Origin: Ga0077555 sp033764055
GTDB lineage: Bacteria; Pseudomonadota; Alphaproteobacteria; Rhizobiales; Hyphomicrobiaceae
Length of the DNA stretch: 64,000 bases
Direction: 5' to 3'
Assembly: GCA_033764055.1 (NCBI GenBank)
Contig: JANRJI010000136.1
Location: 1 to 64,000 of the forward strand
Shown: positions 42,235 through 51,600 of the stretch, one piece after another
How positions within the stretch are numbered: the stretch's first letter is position 1
Layout: each line of letters opens with the position of its first letter
Notes under the pieces: generated by a model
What the model was told of the DNA's origin: nothing
The model's database searches: none
What the model saw: the letters and a program-made list of their open reading frames with translations, nothing else
Made by a program: the position numbers and the translations under genes

Positions 42235-43923
42235 ATGATCACGCGCAGAGATTTTCTGACAGCCGCGATCGCAACGTCGATGTTGACGGCCGCCGGCGGA
42301 CGGCTCGGACGGCTTGCCGCCCAGCAGCGCATCACCGAGAGCGATCTGCTGGGCTTCGAGCCGCTCGGCAACGTGACGCTCGTGCACATGACCGACATCC
42401 ACGCGCAGCTCGTACCGCTGCACTTCCGGGAGCCGTCAATCAACATCGGAGTCGGCACAGCCAAGGGTAAGGTGCCGCACATCACGGGAAAGGACTTCCT
42501 CGAGGCATACAAGCTGACCCCTGGCTCGGCTCTGGCCCACGCGCTGACCTACGACGACTTCGCTGCCCTTGCCCGCAGCTACGGCCGCATGGGGGGGCTC
42601 GACCGGATCGCCACCATCGTCAAGTCGATCCGCGCCGCACGCCCCGATAGCACGCTCCTCCTCGATGGCGGAGACACCTGGACCAACAGCTGGACCTCGC
42701 TCCAGACGAAGGGCCAGGACATGATCGACGCCATGGCCACCTTGAAGCCTGACGCCATGACCGGCCATTGGGAGTTCACCCTCGGCGACGCGCGCGTCAA
42801 AGAGCTCGCCGACAGGCTCGGCTTCCCGTTCCTCGCTCAAAACGTTCGCGACAGCGAGTTCGAGGATCGCGTCTTCCCCGCGCAGCAGACGTTCGAGCGT
42901 GGCGGCGTCAAGGTCGCTGTGATCGGCCAGGCATGTCCGTTCACACCGATCGCCAATCCGCGCTGGATGATTCCTAAGTGGACGTTCGGAATTCGAGAGT
43001 CGGAGCTGGCCAAAGAGGTCGAGGCGGCGCGCGCAGGGGGCGCCGGTCTGGTCGTCCTCCTGTCGCACAACGGCTTCGACGTCGACCGAAAGCTTGCAGA
43101 GGTCGTGCCCGGCATCGACGTCATTCTCTCTGGCCACACGCACGACGCGGTGCCCGAGCCGACCAGGATCGGCAAGACGCTGCTCATCGCGTCTGGATCG
43201 AACGGAAAGTTCGTCTCGCGCCTCGATCTCGACGTCCAGGGCAAGGAGGTCAAGGCCTGGCGCTATCGGCTCATTCCCGTCTTCGCCGATGCCATCAAAG
43301 GCGATGCCGATACGGCCGCAGTCATTGCGCGCCATCGCGCGCCTTATAAGGCGGACCTCGCGAAGGTTCTCGGCAAGACCGAGACGCTGCTCTATCGGCG
43401 CGGCAATTTCGATGGGACGCTCGACAACGTCATCTGTGATGCAATCCTGAAGCAACGCGATGCCGAGATCGCATTGTCGCCAGGCATCCGCTGGGGCACG
43501 AGCCTGCTTCCAGGTCAGGACATCACCTTCGAGGACATCACCAACGCCACGGCGATGACGTATCCCTCCTGCTACCGCATGGCGATGAGCGGGGCTCGAC
43601 TGAAAGAGGTTCTCGAGGACGTCGCCGACAACATCTTCAACGCCGATCCGTTCTATCAACAGGGCGGCGACATGGTGCGCACCGGTGGCCTCGGCTACAC
43701 CATCGACGTGTCGAAACCCATCGGCCAGCGCATTTCCGGCATGACGCTCCTGAAGACAGGCAGCCTTGTCGAGGCCGGCAAGGACTACACCGTCGCCGGC
43801 TGGGCCAGCATCAACCAGGGCACCGAAGGCCCACCGATCTGGGACGTCGTCGCCAGGCACATCGAAACCGAGAAGGTGGTGCGGCCGACCGAGAACGATG
43901 CGGTCAAAATTCTCGGCGCCTGA
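42235..43923 (+). CDS. soxB: Thiosulfohydrolase SoxB
   Basis: A 562-residue periplasmic enzyme of the metallophosphoesterase/5'-nucleotidase fold that hydrolyses sulfate from the SoxY-bound intermediate with two Mn ions. A Tat signal (TRRDFLTAAIATSML) is followed by metal motifs VHMTDIHAQLVP, LLLDGGDTW, GHWEFTLGD, LLSHNGFDVD and LSGHTHDAVPEP. NADPFYQQGGDMVRTGG is near the C-terminal substrate site. ATG 42235 gives the Tat signal at the N-terminus. Confidence 0.96.
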   Translation: MITRRDFLTAAIATSMLTAAGGRLGRLAAQQRITESDLLGFEPLGNVTLVHMTDIHAQLVPLHFREPSINIGVGTAKGKVPHITGKDFLEAYKLTPGSALAHALTYDDFAALARSYGRMGGLDRIATIVKSIRAARPDSTLLLDGGDTWTNSWTSLQTKGQDMIDAMATLKPDAMTGHWEFTLGDARVKELADRLGFPFLAQNVRDSEFEDRVFPAQQTFERGGVKVAVIGQACPFTPIANPRWMIPKWTFGIRESELAKEVEAARAGGAGLVVLLSHNGFDVDRKLAEVVPGIDVILSGHTHDAVPEPTRIGKTLLIASGSNGKFVSRLDLDVQGKEVKAWRYRLIPVFADAIKGDADTAAVIARHRAPYKADLAKVLGKTETLLYRRGNFDGTLDNVICDAILKQRDAEIALSPGIRWGTSLLPGQDITFEDITNATAMTYPSCYRMAMSGARLKEVLEDVADNIFNADPFYQQGGDMVRTGGLGYTIDVSKPIGQRISGMTLLKTGSLVEAGKDYTVAGWASINQGTEGPPIWDVVARHIETEKVVRPTENDAVKILGA

Positions 43924-43973
43924 TCGCGCCGCAGGCCGCCCGCCCGGCGGCGATCCCACGGGAGTGCGCTCGC

Positions 43974-45281
43974 ATGAAGCACATCGACAACGGCAACATG
44001 GAACATCCGGCGACCAGCCGACGCGGTTTTCTCACACGGACGCTTGCCGGCGGGCTAGCTGTTGCGGCGACCGGCGGCGAGACCCTCGCCCAAAGCAGGA
44101 AGAAGCCGCTCGGCCCCAACCCCGACAACCAGCCGCCCAACATTCCGGACTGGTCGAAGGTGCTTGGCGACGGCGTCGCCGACCATCCCTATGGCAAGCC
44201 GTCGAAGTACGAGGCCCACGTCGTACGTCGCGACGTCGAATGGCTCACCGCCTCCCGGCAAAGCTCGGTCAACTTCACGCCGCTCCACGAGCTCGACGGC
44301 ATCATCACGCCGAACGGGCTCTGCTTCGAGCGCCATCACGGCGGAGCCGCCGAGGTGAGCCCATTCGATCATCGCCTGATGATCCACGGTCTCGTCGACA
44401 AGCCGCTGATCTTCTCGATGGACGACATCAAGCGGTTCCCCCGCTACAACCGCATCTTCTTCCTCGAGTGCGCGGCCAACTCGGGCATGGAATGGCGCGG
44501 CGCCCAGCTCAACGGCTGCCAGTTCACGCACGGCATGGTGCACAACGTCATGTACACAGGCGTTCGCCTGAAGGACGTGCTCGACGAGGCTGGCCTCAAG
44601 CCCAATGCCAAGTGGCTGCAGGTCGAAGGCGCCGATTCGGCAGGGATGAACCGCTCGCTGCCGCTCGAGAAGGCGCTGGATGATTGCCTGCTCGCCTTCA
44701 AAATGAACGGAGAGGCCCTGCGCACCGAGCAGGGTTATCCTCTCCGTCTCGTTGTGCCCGGCTGGGAAGGCAATCTCTGGGTCAAATGGATTCGGCGCAT
44801 CGAGGTCGGTGACAAGCCCTGGCTCGCCCGCGAGGAAACCTCGAAATACACCGATCTCATGGCCGACGGCCGCTCGCGCCGCTACACGTTCCTCATGGAC
44901 GCGAAATCGGTGGTAACGGGACCTTCGCCGCAGGCGCCGCTGAAGGTCAAAGGCCGCAATGTGATCACCGGTGTCGCCTGGTCGGGCCGCGGCACCGTCA
45001 CGCGGGTCGATGTCACGACCGACGGCGGCAGGAACTGGCAGCAGGCGCGCATCGACGGGCCTGTCCTCGGCAAGTCGCTGACGCGGTTCTACGTCGATTT
45101 CGACTGGCAGGGACAGGAGCTGCTGATCCAATCGCGCGCCCACGATTCGACCGGCTACGTGCAGCCGACGAAGGAGGAGCTGCGCGCCATTCGGGGCGTC
45201 AACAGCATCTATCATAACAACGGCATCCAGACCTGGCTGGTCCGGTCGAGCGGAGAGACCGAGAATGTCGAGATTTCTTGA
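43974..45281 (+). CDS. soxC: Sulfur dehydrogenase molybdopterin subunit SoxC
   Basis: A 435-residue periplasmic molybdoenzyme of the sulfite oxidase family. It has a Tat signal (SRRGFLTRTLAGGLAVAATG) and the Mo-ligand cysteine in IFFLECAANSGMEWRG. FYVDFDWQGQELLIQSRAHD belongs to the dimerisation domain. With SoxD it removes six electrons from the SoxY-bound sulfane sulfur, so thiosulfate can go fully to sulfate without sulfur globules. It overlaps the start of soxD by 17 bases. Confidence 0.95.
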   Translation: MKHIDNGNMEHPATSRRGFLTRTLAGGLAVAATGGETLAQSRKKPLGPNPDNQPPNIPDWSKVLGDGVADHPYGKPSKYEAHVVRRDVEWLTASRQSSVNFTPLHELDGIITPNGLCFERHHGGAAEVSPFDHRLMIHGLVDKPLIFSMDDIKRFPRYNRIFFLECAANSGMEWRGAQLNGCQFTHGMVHNVMYTGVRLKDVLDEAGLKPNAKWLQVEGADSAGMNRSLPLEKALDDCLLAFKMNGEALRTEQGYPLRLVVPGWEGNLWVKWIRRIEVGDKPWLAREETSKYTDLMADGRSRRYTFLMDAKSVVTGPSPQAPLKVKGRNVITGVAWSGRGTVTRVDVTTDGGRNWQQARIDGPVLGKSLTRFYVDFDWQGQELLIQSRAHDSTGYVQPTKEELRAIRGVNSIYHNNGIQTWLVRSSGETENVEIS

Positions 45282-45921
45282 AGCCGCGCTCGTCGTAGCG
45301 CTAGTTGTGCTTCCGGTTGCTCCAGCATCGGCGGGTAAGATCGGCATCGGCCGCGAGGCGACGGCCGAGGAGATCAAGGCCTGGGACATCGACGTGCGGC
45401 CCGACGGCGCCGGCGCCCCCCCAGGCAAGGGCACCGTCAAACAGGGCGAGGAGTTGTTCCAGGCGCAGTGCGCAACGTGCCACGGCGAGTTCGGCGAGGG
45501 CAAGGATCGCTGGCCGGTGCTCGCCGGCGGCCTCGGCTCCCTCAAGCACGATCGTCCCGACAAGACGGTCGGCTCTTTCTGGCCCGAAGCCTCGACGGTG
45601 TTCGACTACATCAAGCGCGCCATGCCGTTCGGCAATGCGCAGTCGCTGACGGACGACCAGATCTATGCGCTGACGGCCTATGTCCTCAGTCTCAACGACA
45701 TCGTCAAGGATCCGGGCTTCGAGCTCAACAACTCGAACCTCGCATCCATCAGAATGCCGAACAAGGACGGCTTCTACGACGACGACCGCGAGGCGACCGA
45801 AAAGCACTTCTGGAATAGAACGCCGTGCATGGCGGCCTGCAAAGCCGAGGCCAAGATCCTGGGCCGAGCCCGCGTGCTCGACGTGACGCCCGACAGCAAG
45901 ACGGGACCGAAGGTAGACTGA
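45265..45921 (+). CDS. soxD: Sulfur dehydrogenase cytochrome subunit SoxD, short form
   Basis: A 218-residue secreted cytochrome c with a signal peptide ending near ASAG (residue 24). One haem site, CATCH (69-73), is present in KQGEELFQAQCATCHGEFGE. The final part has a cysteine pair CMAAC. The diheme SoxD of Paracoccus is nearly twice as long; this one keeps only the first haem domain. It passes electrons from SoxC to a soluble cytochrome c. Confidence 0.92.
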   Translation: MSRFLEAALVVALVVLPVAPASAGKIGIGREATAEEIKAWDIDVRPDGAGAPPGKGTVKQGEELFQAQCATCHGEFGEGKDRWPVLAGGLGSLKHDRPDKTVGSFWPEASTVFDYIKRAMPFGNAQSLTDDQIYALTAYVLSLNDIVKDPGFELNNSNLASIRMPNKDGFYDDDREATEKHFWNRTPCMAACKAEAKILGRARVLDVTPDSKTGPKVD

Positions 45922-45954
45922 CGCCAGGCGGCGACCAGCGCACGGGAAGCGTCC

Positions 45955-46281
45955 ATGAATGGTACTTGGAGGCAGCTCCGCGGCCGACGCGTCGGCGCCA
46001 TCCTGCTGGCGGTGTCGGCCCTCGGCGCGCCGGCCGAGGCCAGCGACCCCGCCTACGGCGAGTATCTTTCGTCCGCCTGCGTGACCTGCCACCGGCTGGA
46101 TGGCGCCGACAAAGGCATTCCCTCGATCGTCGGCTGGCCTTCTGATCAATTCATCACGGTGCTCAAGTCGTATAAGACGAGGGAGCGGCCCAACCAGGTC
46201 ATGCAAACCATTGCCGGCCGCTTGAGCGACGACGAGATGGCGGCTCTCGCTGCCTACTACGGATCCCTCAAAGCCCCATGA
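45955..46281 (+). CDS. soxE: Flavocytochrome c cytochrome subunit, SoxE/FccA-like
   Basis: A 108-residue secreted cytochrome c with a signal peptide ending at AEAS and one haem site CVTCH (residues 42-46). YKTRERPNQVMQTIAGRLSD and EMAALAAYYGSL match the FccA/c553 domain that pairs with FccB. Paracoccus SoxE is diheme, so FccA-like is the more exact description. The flavoprotein partner gene follows. Confidence 0.85.
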   Translation: MNGTWRQLRGRRVGAILLAVSALGAPAEASDPAYGEYLSSACVTCHRLDGADKGIPSIVGWPSDQFITVLKSYKTRERPNQVMQTIAGRLSDDEMAALAAYYGSLKAP

Positions 46282-46349
46282 CCTGAACTCGAGCGCGGCG
46301 AAGAGGCCAGGATCGCCGGGCCGCAACAGACTGGCATCAGGAGGACCAC

Positions 46350-47624
46350 ATGCGGATCGACAGGCGGCAACTGGTCACGGGAGCCGGGGCGGCAGCGGGC
46401 GTCGTGGCGCTCGGCGCGCCGGCCGTTCTCGGTCAGGGCAAGCCGAAAGTTGTCGTCGTCGGCGGCGGACCGGGCGGCGGGACCGCCGCGAAGTATATCG
46501 CGCGCGATTCCAAGGGCGCCGTCGAGGTCACACTCGTCGAGCCGGCGAAGCAGTTCGTGACCTGCTTCCACTCGAACCTCTACCTGGGCGGCTACAAGTC
46601 ACTGGCCGACATCACCCACGGCTACGACAAGCTCGCCTCCGGCTACGGTGTCAAGCTCGTCCACCAGATGGCCTCCGCGATCGACCGCCACAAGCGTGAA
46701 GTCAAGCTCGCCGACGGCAGCACGCTCGGTTACGACCGTCTCGTTCTCTCGCCCGGCATCGACCTCAAGTACGACAGCGTGCCTGGCTGGGGGAAAGAGC
46801 ACGAGGAGACGATGCCCCACGCCTGGAAGGCGGGCCCCCAGACGACGTTGCTCAAGGCCAAGCTCGATGCCGTTGCCGACGGTGGCATCATCGTCATGAT
46901 CGCTCCGCCCAACCCCTATCGCTGCCCGCCCGGTCCCTACGAGCGCGTGTCGATGATGGCGCACGCCCTCAAGACTGCCGGCAAGACCAAAGCCAAGATC
47001 GTCGTCATCGACCCCAAGACCACGTTCTCGAAGCAAGGGCTATTCCAGGAGGGGTGGGAGAAGCACTACCCGGGAATGGTGGAGTGGCTGGCGCCCGATA
47101 TCCACTCGGGCCTCAAATCGGTGGACCCCAAGACCAACACCGTGGTCACCGGCTTCGAGACTTACAAGGCGGCGCTCGTCAACGTCATACCCGCCCAGAT
47201 GGCGGGTGCGATTGCGCGCGACGCCGGCCTCGCCAACGAGACCGGTTACTGCCCGATCGATCCGGCCAGCATGAAGTCGGCGAAGGATGCCAATATCTAC
47301 GTGCTCGGCGACAGCTCCATCGCCGGCGACATGCCGAAGTCGGGCTTCTCGGCCAACAGTCAGGCCAAGGTTGCCGCCATGATGGTGCGCGGCGAGTTGG
47401 TCAAATCGCCGACCTTCCCGGCCAAGTACTTCAACACCTGCTGGTCGCTGATCGAGACCGACGACACGGTCAAGGTCGGCGGAGAGTATGCGCCGAAGGA
47501 CGGCAAGATCGCCGCGACCAGCACCTTCGTCTCCAAGACGGGTGAGACGGCCGCGCTCCGCAAGGAGACCCAGGTGGAGAACATGGGCTGGTACTCGGGC
47601 ATCACCGCGGACATCTTCGGATGA
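46350..47624 (+). CDS. soxF: Flavocytochrome c sulfide dehydrogenase flavoprotein, SoxF/FccB
   Basis: A 424-residue periplasmic FAD protein that oxidises sulfide to sulfur. It has a Tat-like signal (DRRQLVTGAGAAAGVVALG), the FAD-binding KVVVVGGGPGGGTAAKYIA, and Cys72 in QFVTCFHSNLYLGG at the place of the cysteine that binds FAD covalently in FccB. Other cysteines in RCPPGPYERVS, GYCPIDPAS and FNTCWSL include the expected catalytic pair. GDSSIAGDMPKSGFSANSQA is a family motif. SoxH starts in its stop codon. Confidence 0.93.
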   Translation: MRIDRRQLVTGAGAAAGVVALGAPAVLGQGKPKVVVVGGGPGGGTAAKYIARDSKGAVEVTLVEPAKQFVTCFHSNLYLGGYKSLADITHGYDKLASGYGVKLVHQMASAIDRHKREVKLADGSTLGYDRLVLSPGIDLKYDSVPGWGKEHEETMPHAWKAGPQTTLLKAKLDAVADGGIIVMIAPPNPYRCPPGPYERVSMMAHALKTAGKTKAKIVVIDPKTTFSKQGLFQEGWEKHYPGMVEWLAPDIHSGLKSVDPKTNTVVTGFETYKAALVNVIPAQMAGAIARDAGLANETGYCPIDPASMKSAKDANIYVLGDSSIAGDMPKSGFSANSQAKVAAMMVRGELVKSPTFPAKYFNTCWSLIETDDTVKVGGEYAPKDGKIAATSTFVSKTGETAALRKETQVENMGWYSGITADIFG

Positions 47625-48613
47625 GACCTCGCGGCCACGGCATCGACGCCCGCGCGGCGGGAGCGACGCGCAGCCTTTCTGTGCCACTCTCCCGCCGGGG
47701 CTTCTTGGCCGCCGTCGCGGCTGTGGTTACAGGCGCCACGGCAGGGCTCGCGCCGACGCTGCTCATGGCGGCGACGCGTACGCACAAGCTGGCAGTCGGC
47801 GCCGCCGAGATCATGATCGTCTCCGACGGCGTCTTCTCTCTGCCGCTGTCGCTCGTTCTGCCGGACACACCGAAGGAACGGCTCGAGGTCCTGTTCAAGC
47901 AACACGGGACCGGCCTCGAGATCGTCGCCGAGACGAACGTTACCATCGTTCGCGACGGCGCCATGCTGGCGTTGATCGATACGGGCGCGGGTCCGGATTT
48001 CATGCCGACGCTCGGGCGCCTGCCGGACACTCTCGACGCGTTGGGCATCAAGGCCGAGGATGTCACGCACGTGGTCTTCACGCATGCCCACGCCGACCAC
48101 CTGTGGGGCGTCGTCGATCCTTTCGGCGATGGCTCAAGATGGCCCAACGCCCGTCACGTGATGACCGCGACCGAGCGCGATTTCTGGCTTGCGCCGAACG
48201 TCGAGGACCGCGTGCCGGCCTTCCAGAAGGGCATGGCTACTGGCATCCAGCGTCGCCTCAAGGCACTCGGCGACATCATCGTCGGCGTCACGTCGAACAC
48301 GCAGGTCGCGCCCGGCCTCGCACTGCTCCCGGCGCCCGGCCACACGCCGGGCCACGCGGCGGTCGTCGTGCGCTCGGGCACAGAGGAGGTCATCGTCGGC
48401 GGCGATGCCCTGACGCATGCGGTGGTGTCTTTCGCGGCGCCGGATTGGCGCTGGGGCTCGGACATCGACTGGCAGACCGCCGCGGCGACGCGCTCGCGGA
48501 TGCTCGATCGGCTGACCACCAGCAAGGCCCGTCTCGTTGGTTACCATCTGCCGTGGCCGGGTGTCGGCCGGGTCGAGCGCGACGGCACCGCCTTCAAGTT
48601 CGTCGGCGCTTAG
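47621..48613 (+). CDS. soxH: Metallo-beta-lactamase-fold hydrolase SoxH
   Basis: A 330-residue secreted protein with a Tat signal (PLSRRGFLAAVAAVVTGATA). The metal motif is THAHADHLWG (His155, His157, Asp159, His160), with later ligands in PAPGHTPGHAAV and GGDALTH. SoxH-type hydrolases end many sox operons but are not needed for thiosulfate oxidation in Paracoccus; a glutathione- or thiol-related substrate is suspected. Its ATG overlaps the soxF stop (ATGA). Confidence 0.88.
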   Translation: MRPRGHGIDARAAGATRSLSVPLSRRGFLAAVAAVVTGATAGLAPTLLMAATRTHKLAVGAAEIMIVSDGVFSLPLSLVLPDTPKERLEVLFKQHGTGLEIVAETNVTIVRDGAMLALIDTGAGPDFMPTLGRLPDTLDALGIKAEDVTHVVFTHAHADHLWGVVDPFGDGSRWPNARHVMTATERDFWLAPNVEDRVPAFQKGMATGIQRRLKALGDIIVGVTSNTQVAPGLALLPAPGHTPGHAAVVVRSGTEEVIVGGDALTHAVVSFAAPDWRWGSDIDWQTAAATRSRMLDRLTTSKARLVGYHLPWPGVGRVERDGTAFKFVGA

Positions 48614-48640
48614 ATCGGCGGGGGCACCAGCACGCCGGGC

Positions 48641-51600
48641 TCAGACCTCCACGACGTCGATGACGCCGCGGATCGTCGACAGCTCGCCACGCTGCGCCGC
48701 CCCGACCTCATAGCGGCCGGGCAGCGCGATCTCGATCTCGCGGCCGCCGGGCACGCCGGCCACGCCGGCAACCTCCAGCGACAGCCTGACCTCGCTCTTG
48801 CCGCCCGGCTTCAGCAGCGCCTTGATCTCATCCATGGGCTTGCGCGACGCCGTCACGAGGCGGCCGTCGAGCACGATGCGCAGACCGCGGTTGACGTTGG
48901 TTGCGGCCGCATCGAGCGCCTCGATGCCGTTGACCCGCATCTTCACGGTTTCACCATCGCGCTCGGCCTCGACCGAGACCAGGACGGGGGTCCCGGGCTC
49001 GAGCAGGTCGCGGCACCGGGCGAGGGTGTCGGAGAAGACGACCGCCTCGAACTGGCCGGTCGCGTCCGAGAACATGGCGAAGGCGAACTTGTTGCCCTTC
49101 TGCGAGCGCCGCTCGCGCGCCGAGACGACAATCGCTGCGAGCCGTCCGGCAGTCGCCGAGAGTCCGGCACGTGCCTCGAAATCGGCATATCTCGTCACGC
49201 CGAGCTTCGGCAGAATGCTCGTGTACTGGTCGAGCGGGTGGCCTGAGAGGTAGAAGCCGACACCTGCGAACTCGTGCTGAAGCCGCTCCATCGGGGTCCA
49301 GGCCTTGACCTCCCGCAGGTCCAGTCGCGGTCCCTCGGCCATGCCGAACATGTCCGAGATCCCGGACGCCTTGTCGGCGTGGAGCCGCTGAGCGTTGGCT
49401 ATCATCACGTCGGCATTGCCGTGGGCTTTCGCCCGGCTCTTCTCCAGACAGTCGAAGGCCCCCGACATGGCAAGCATCTCGAGCGCCCGCTTGTTCACGA
49501 CCTTCGGGTCGAAGCGACCGGCGAAATCGGCGAGGCTCTTGAACCGCCCGTTCCGCTCCCGCTCAGAAACAATGGTGCTCACGGCGCCAACGCCGACGTT
49601 CTTGAGGCCGGCGAGCGCATAGCGGATGACCCCGCGCTTGCCCTCCTCCCTCGGCGGCTCCACCGAGAACTCCACCTCCGAAAGATTCACACAGGGCTGC
49701 GCCACGGCGATTCCCGAGCGCCGCGCCTCCGCTGCGAAGGACGCGAGCTTGTCGGTGTTGGCCATATCGAGCGTCATCGAGGCGGCGAGGAACTCCTCGC
49801 GGTAGTTCGCCTTGAGCCAAGCCGTGTGATAGCTGACGAGGGCATAGGCCGCGGCATGGCTCTTGTTGAAGCCGTAGCCCGCGAACTTGTCGACCAGCTC
49901 GAAAATATAGACGGCGTCGTCCTTCTTGACGCCGTTCTTCATGGCTCCCTCGACGAACTTGGCCTGCTGCCTGGCCATCTCCGCCTTGTCCTTCTTGCCC
50001 ATCGCACGGCGCAGGAGGTCGGCCTGGCCCAGCGTATAGCCGCCCATCACCTGCGCGATCTGGATGACCTGCTCCTGGTAGATGATGACGCCGTAGGTTT
50101 CCTCGAGGATGGGCTTGATGAGCTCGTGCGGATACTCGATCGGCTCGTCGCCGTGCTTGCGGTTGATGTAGGTGGGGATGTTGTCCATCGGGCCCGGCCG
50201 ATAGAGGGCCACCATGGCGATGATGTCCTCGAACCGATCGGGCTTCAGCCGCTTCAGGCTTTCGCGCATGCCCGTCGACTCGAGCTGGAACACGCCGACC
50301 GTGTCCGCCTTGGCGAGGAGCTCGTAGGCGGCGAGCACTTTCGGGTCGTCGCCGGCGATCGGCAGCTGGGCGAGATCAATCGCAACGCCCCGGCCGCGTC
50401 TGATGAGATCGACCGCTTTTTGCAGCACGGTCAGCGTCTTCAAACCGAGGAAGTCGAACTTCACGAGACCGGCAGCCTCGACCAGCTTCCAGTTGAACTG
50501 CGTGATCGGGAAGTTGGACTTCGGATCGCGGTACATCGGCACGAGCTCGTCGAGCGGGCGGTCGCCGATCACCATGCCGGCGGCATGCGTCGAGGCATGG
50601 CGATAGAGGCCCTCGAGCTTCTCCGAGACCTCGAGCAGCTTGGCGACGACGGCGTCCTCCTTGCCAGCCTCCTGCAACTTGGGCTCGCCGTCGATCGCCT
50701 CTCGCAGCGTCACCGGATTAGCGGGGTTGTTCGGCACCAGCTTGCACAGCTTGTCGACCTGGCCGTAGGGCATCTGCAGCACGCGGCCGACATCGCGCAG
50801 GACGGCGCGGGCCTGCAGCTTGCCGTGCGTGATGATCTGGGCGACGCGGTCCTCGCCGTACTTCTGCTGAACGTACTTGATCACCTCGTCGCGACGATCC
50901 TGGCAGAAGTCGATGTCGAAGTCGGGCATCGACACACGCTCTGGATTGAGGAAGCGCTCGAACAGGAGGCCGAATCGCAATGGGTCGAGGTCGGTGATGG
51001 TGAGCGCCCAGGCGACGAGGCTTCCGGCACCCGAGCCGCGGCCTGGACCGACTGGAATGCCGTTCGCTTTCGACCATTTGATGAAGTCGGCGACGATCAG
51101 GAAGTAGCCTGGGAATTTCATCTGCGCGATGATGCCGACCTCGTAGGCGAGGCGCTTTTCGTAGTCCTCGCGCGTGAAGCCGGGCGCCAGGGGCACCACC
51201 TCAAGCCGCTTGACGAGCCCCTCCTCGGCCTGCCGCTTCAGCTCGGCCGCCTCTGCAGCCTGGCGATCCTCGCCACTTGCTCCCTCGGCAGTCTTGACGA
51301 ACGCCGGCAGGATGGGCTTGCGGCCCCGTGGCCGGTAGGCGCAGAGCTTGGCAATCTCGACCGTATTGGCGATGGCCTCCGGCAAGTCGGAGAAGAGCCG
51401 GATCATGTCGTCCGCGCTCTTGAAGTAGTGCTCGCGCGTCAGACGGCGGCGGTCGTCCTCGGTGACGTAGCGACCCTCGGCGATGCAGATCAGCGCGTCA
51501 TGCGCCTCATAATCTTCGGGCTTCGCAAAATAGCACTCGTTGGTTGCAACGAGGGGGATCTCGAGCTCGTAGGCGAGCGCCAGCAGGGTCGGCTCTACGG

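Noticed and set aside
43922..43955. A terminator hairpin between soxB and soxC
   Set aside because: Only the outer six bases (GATCGC/GCGATC) pair cleanly, and soxC is expected to be in the same transcript.
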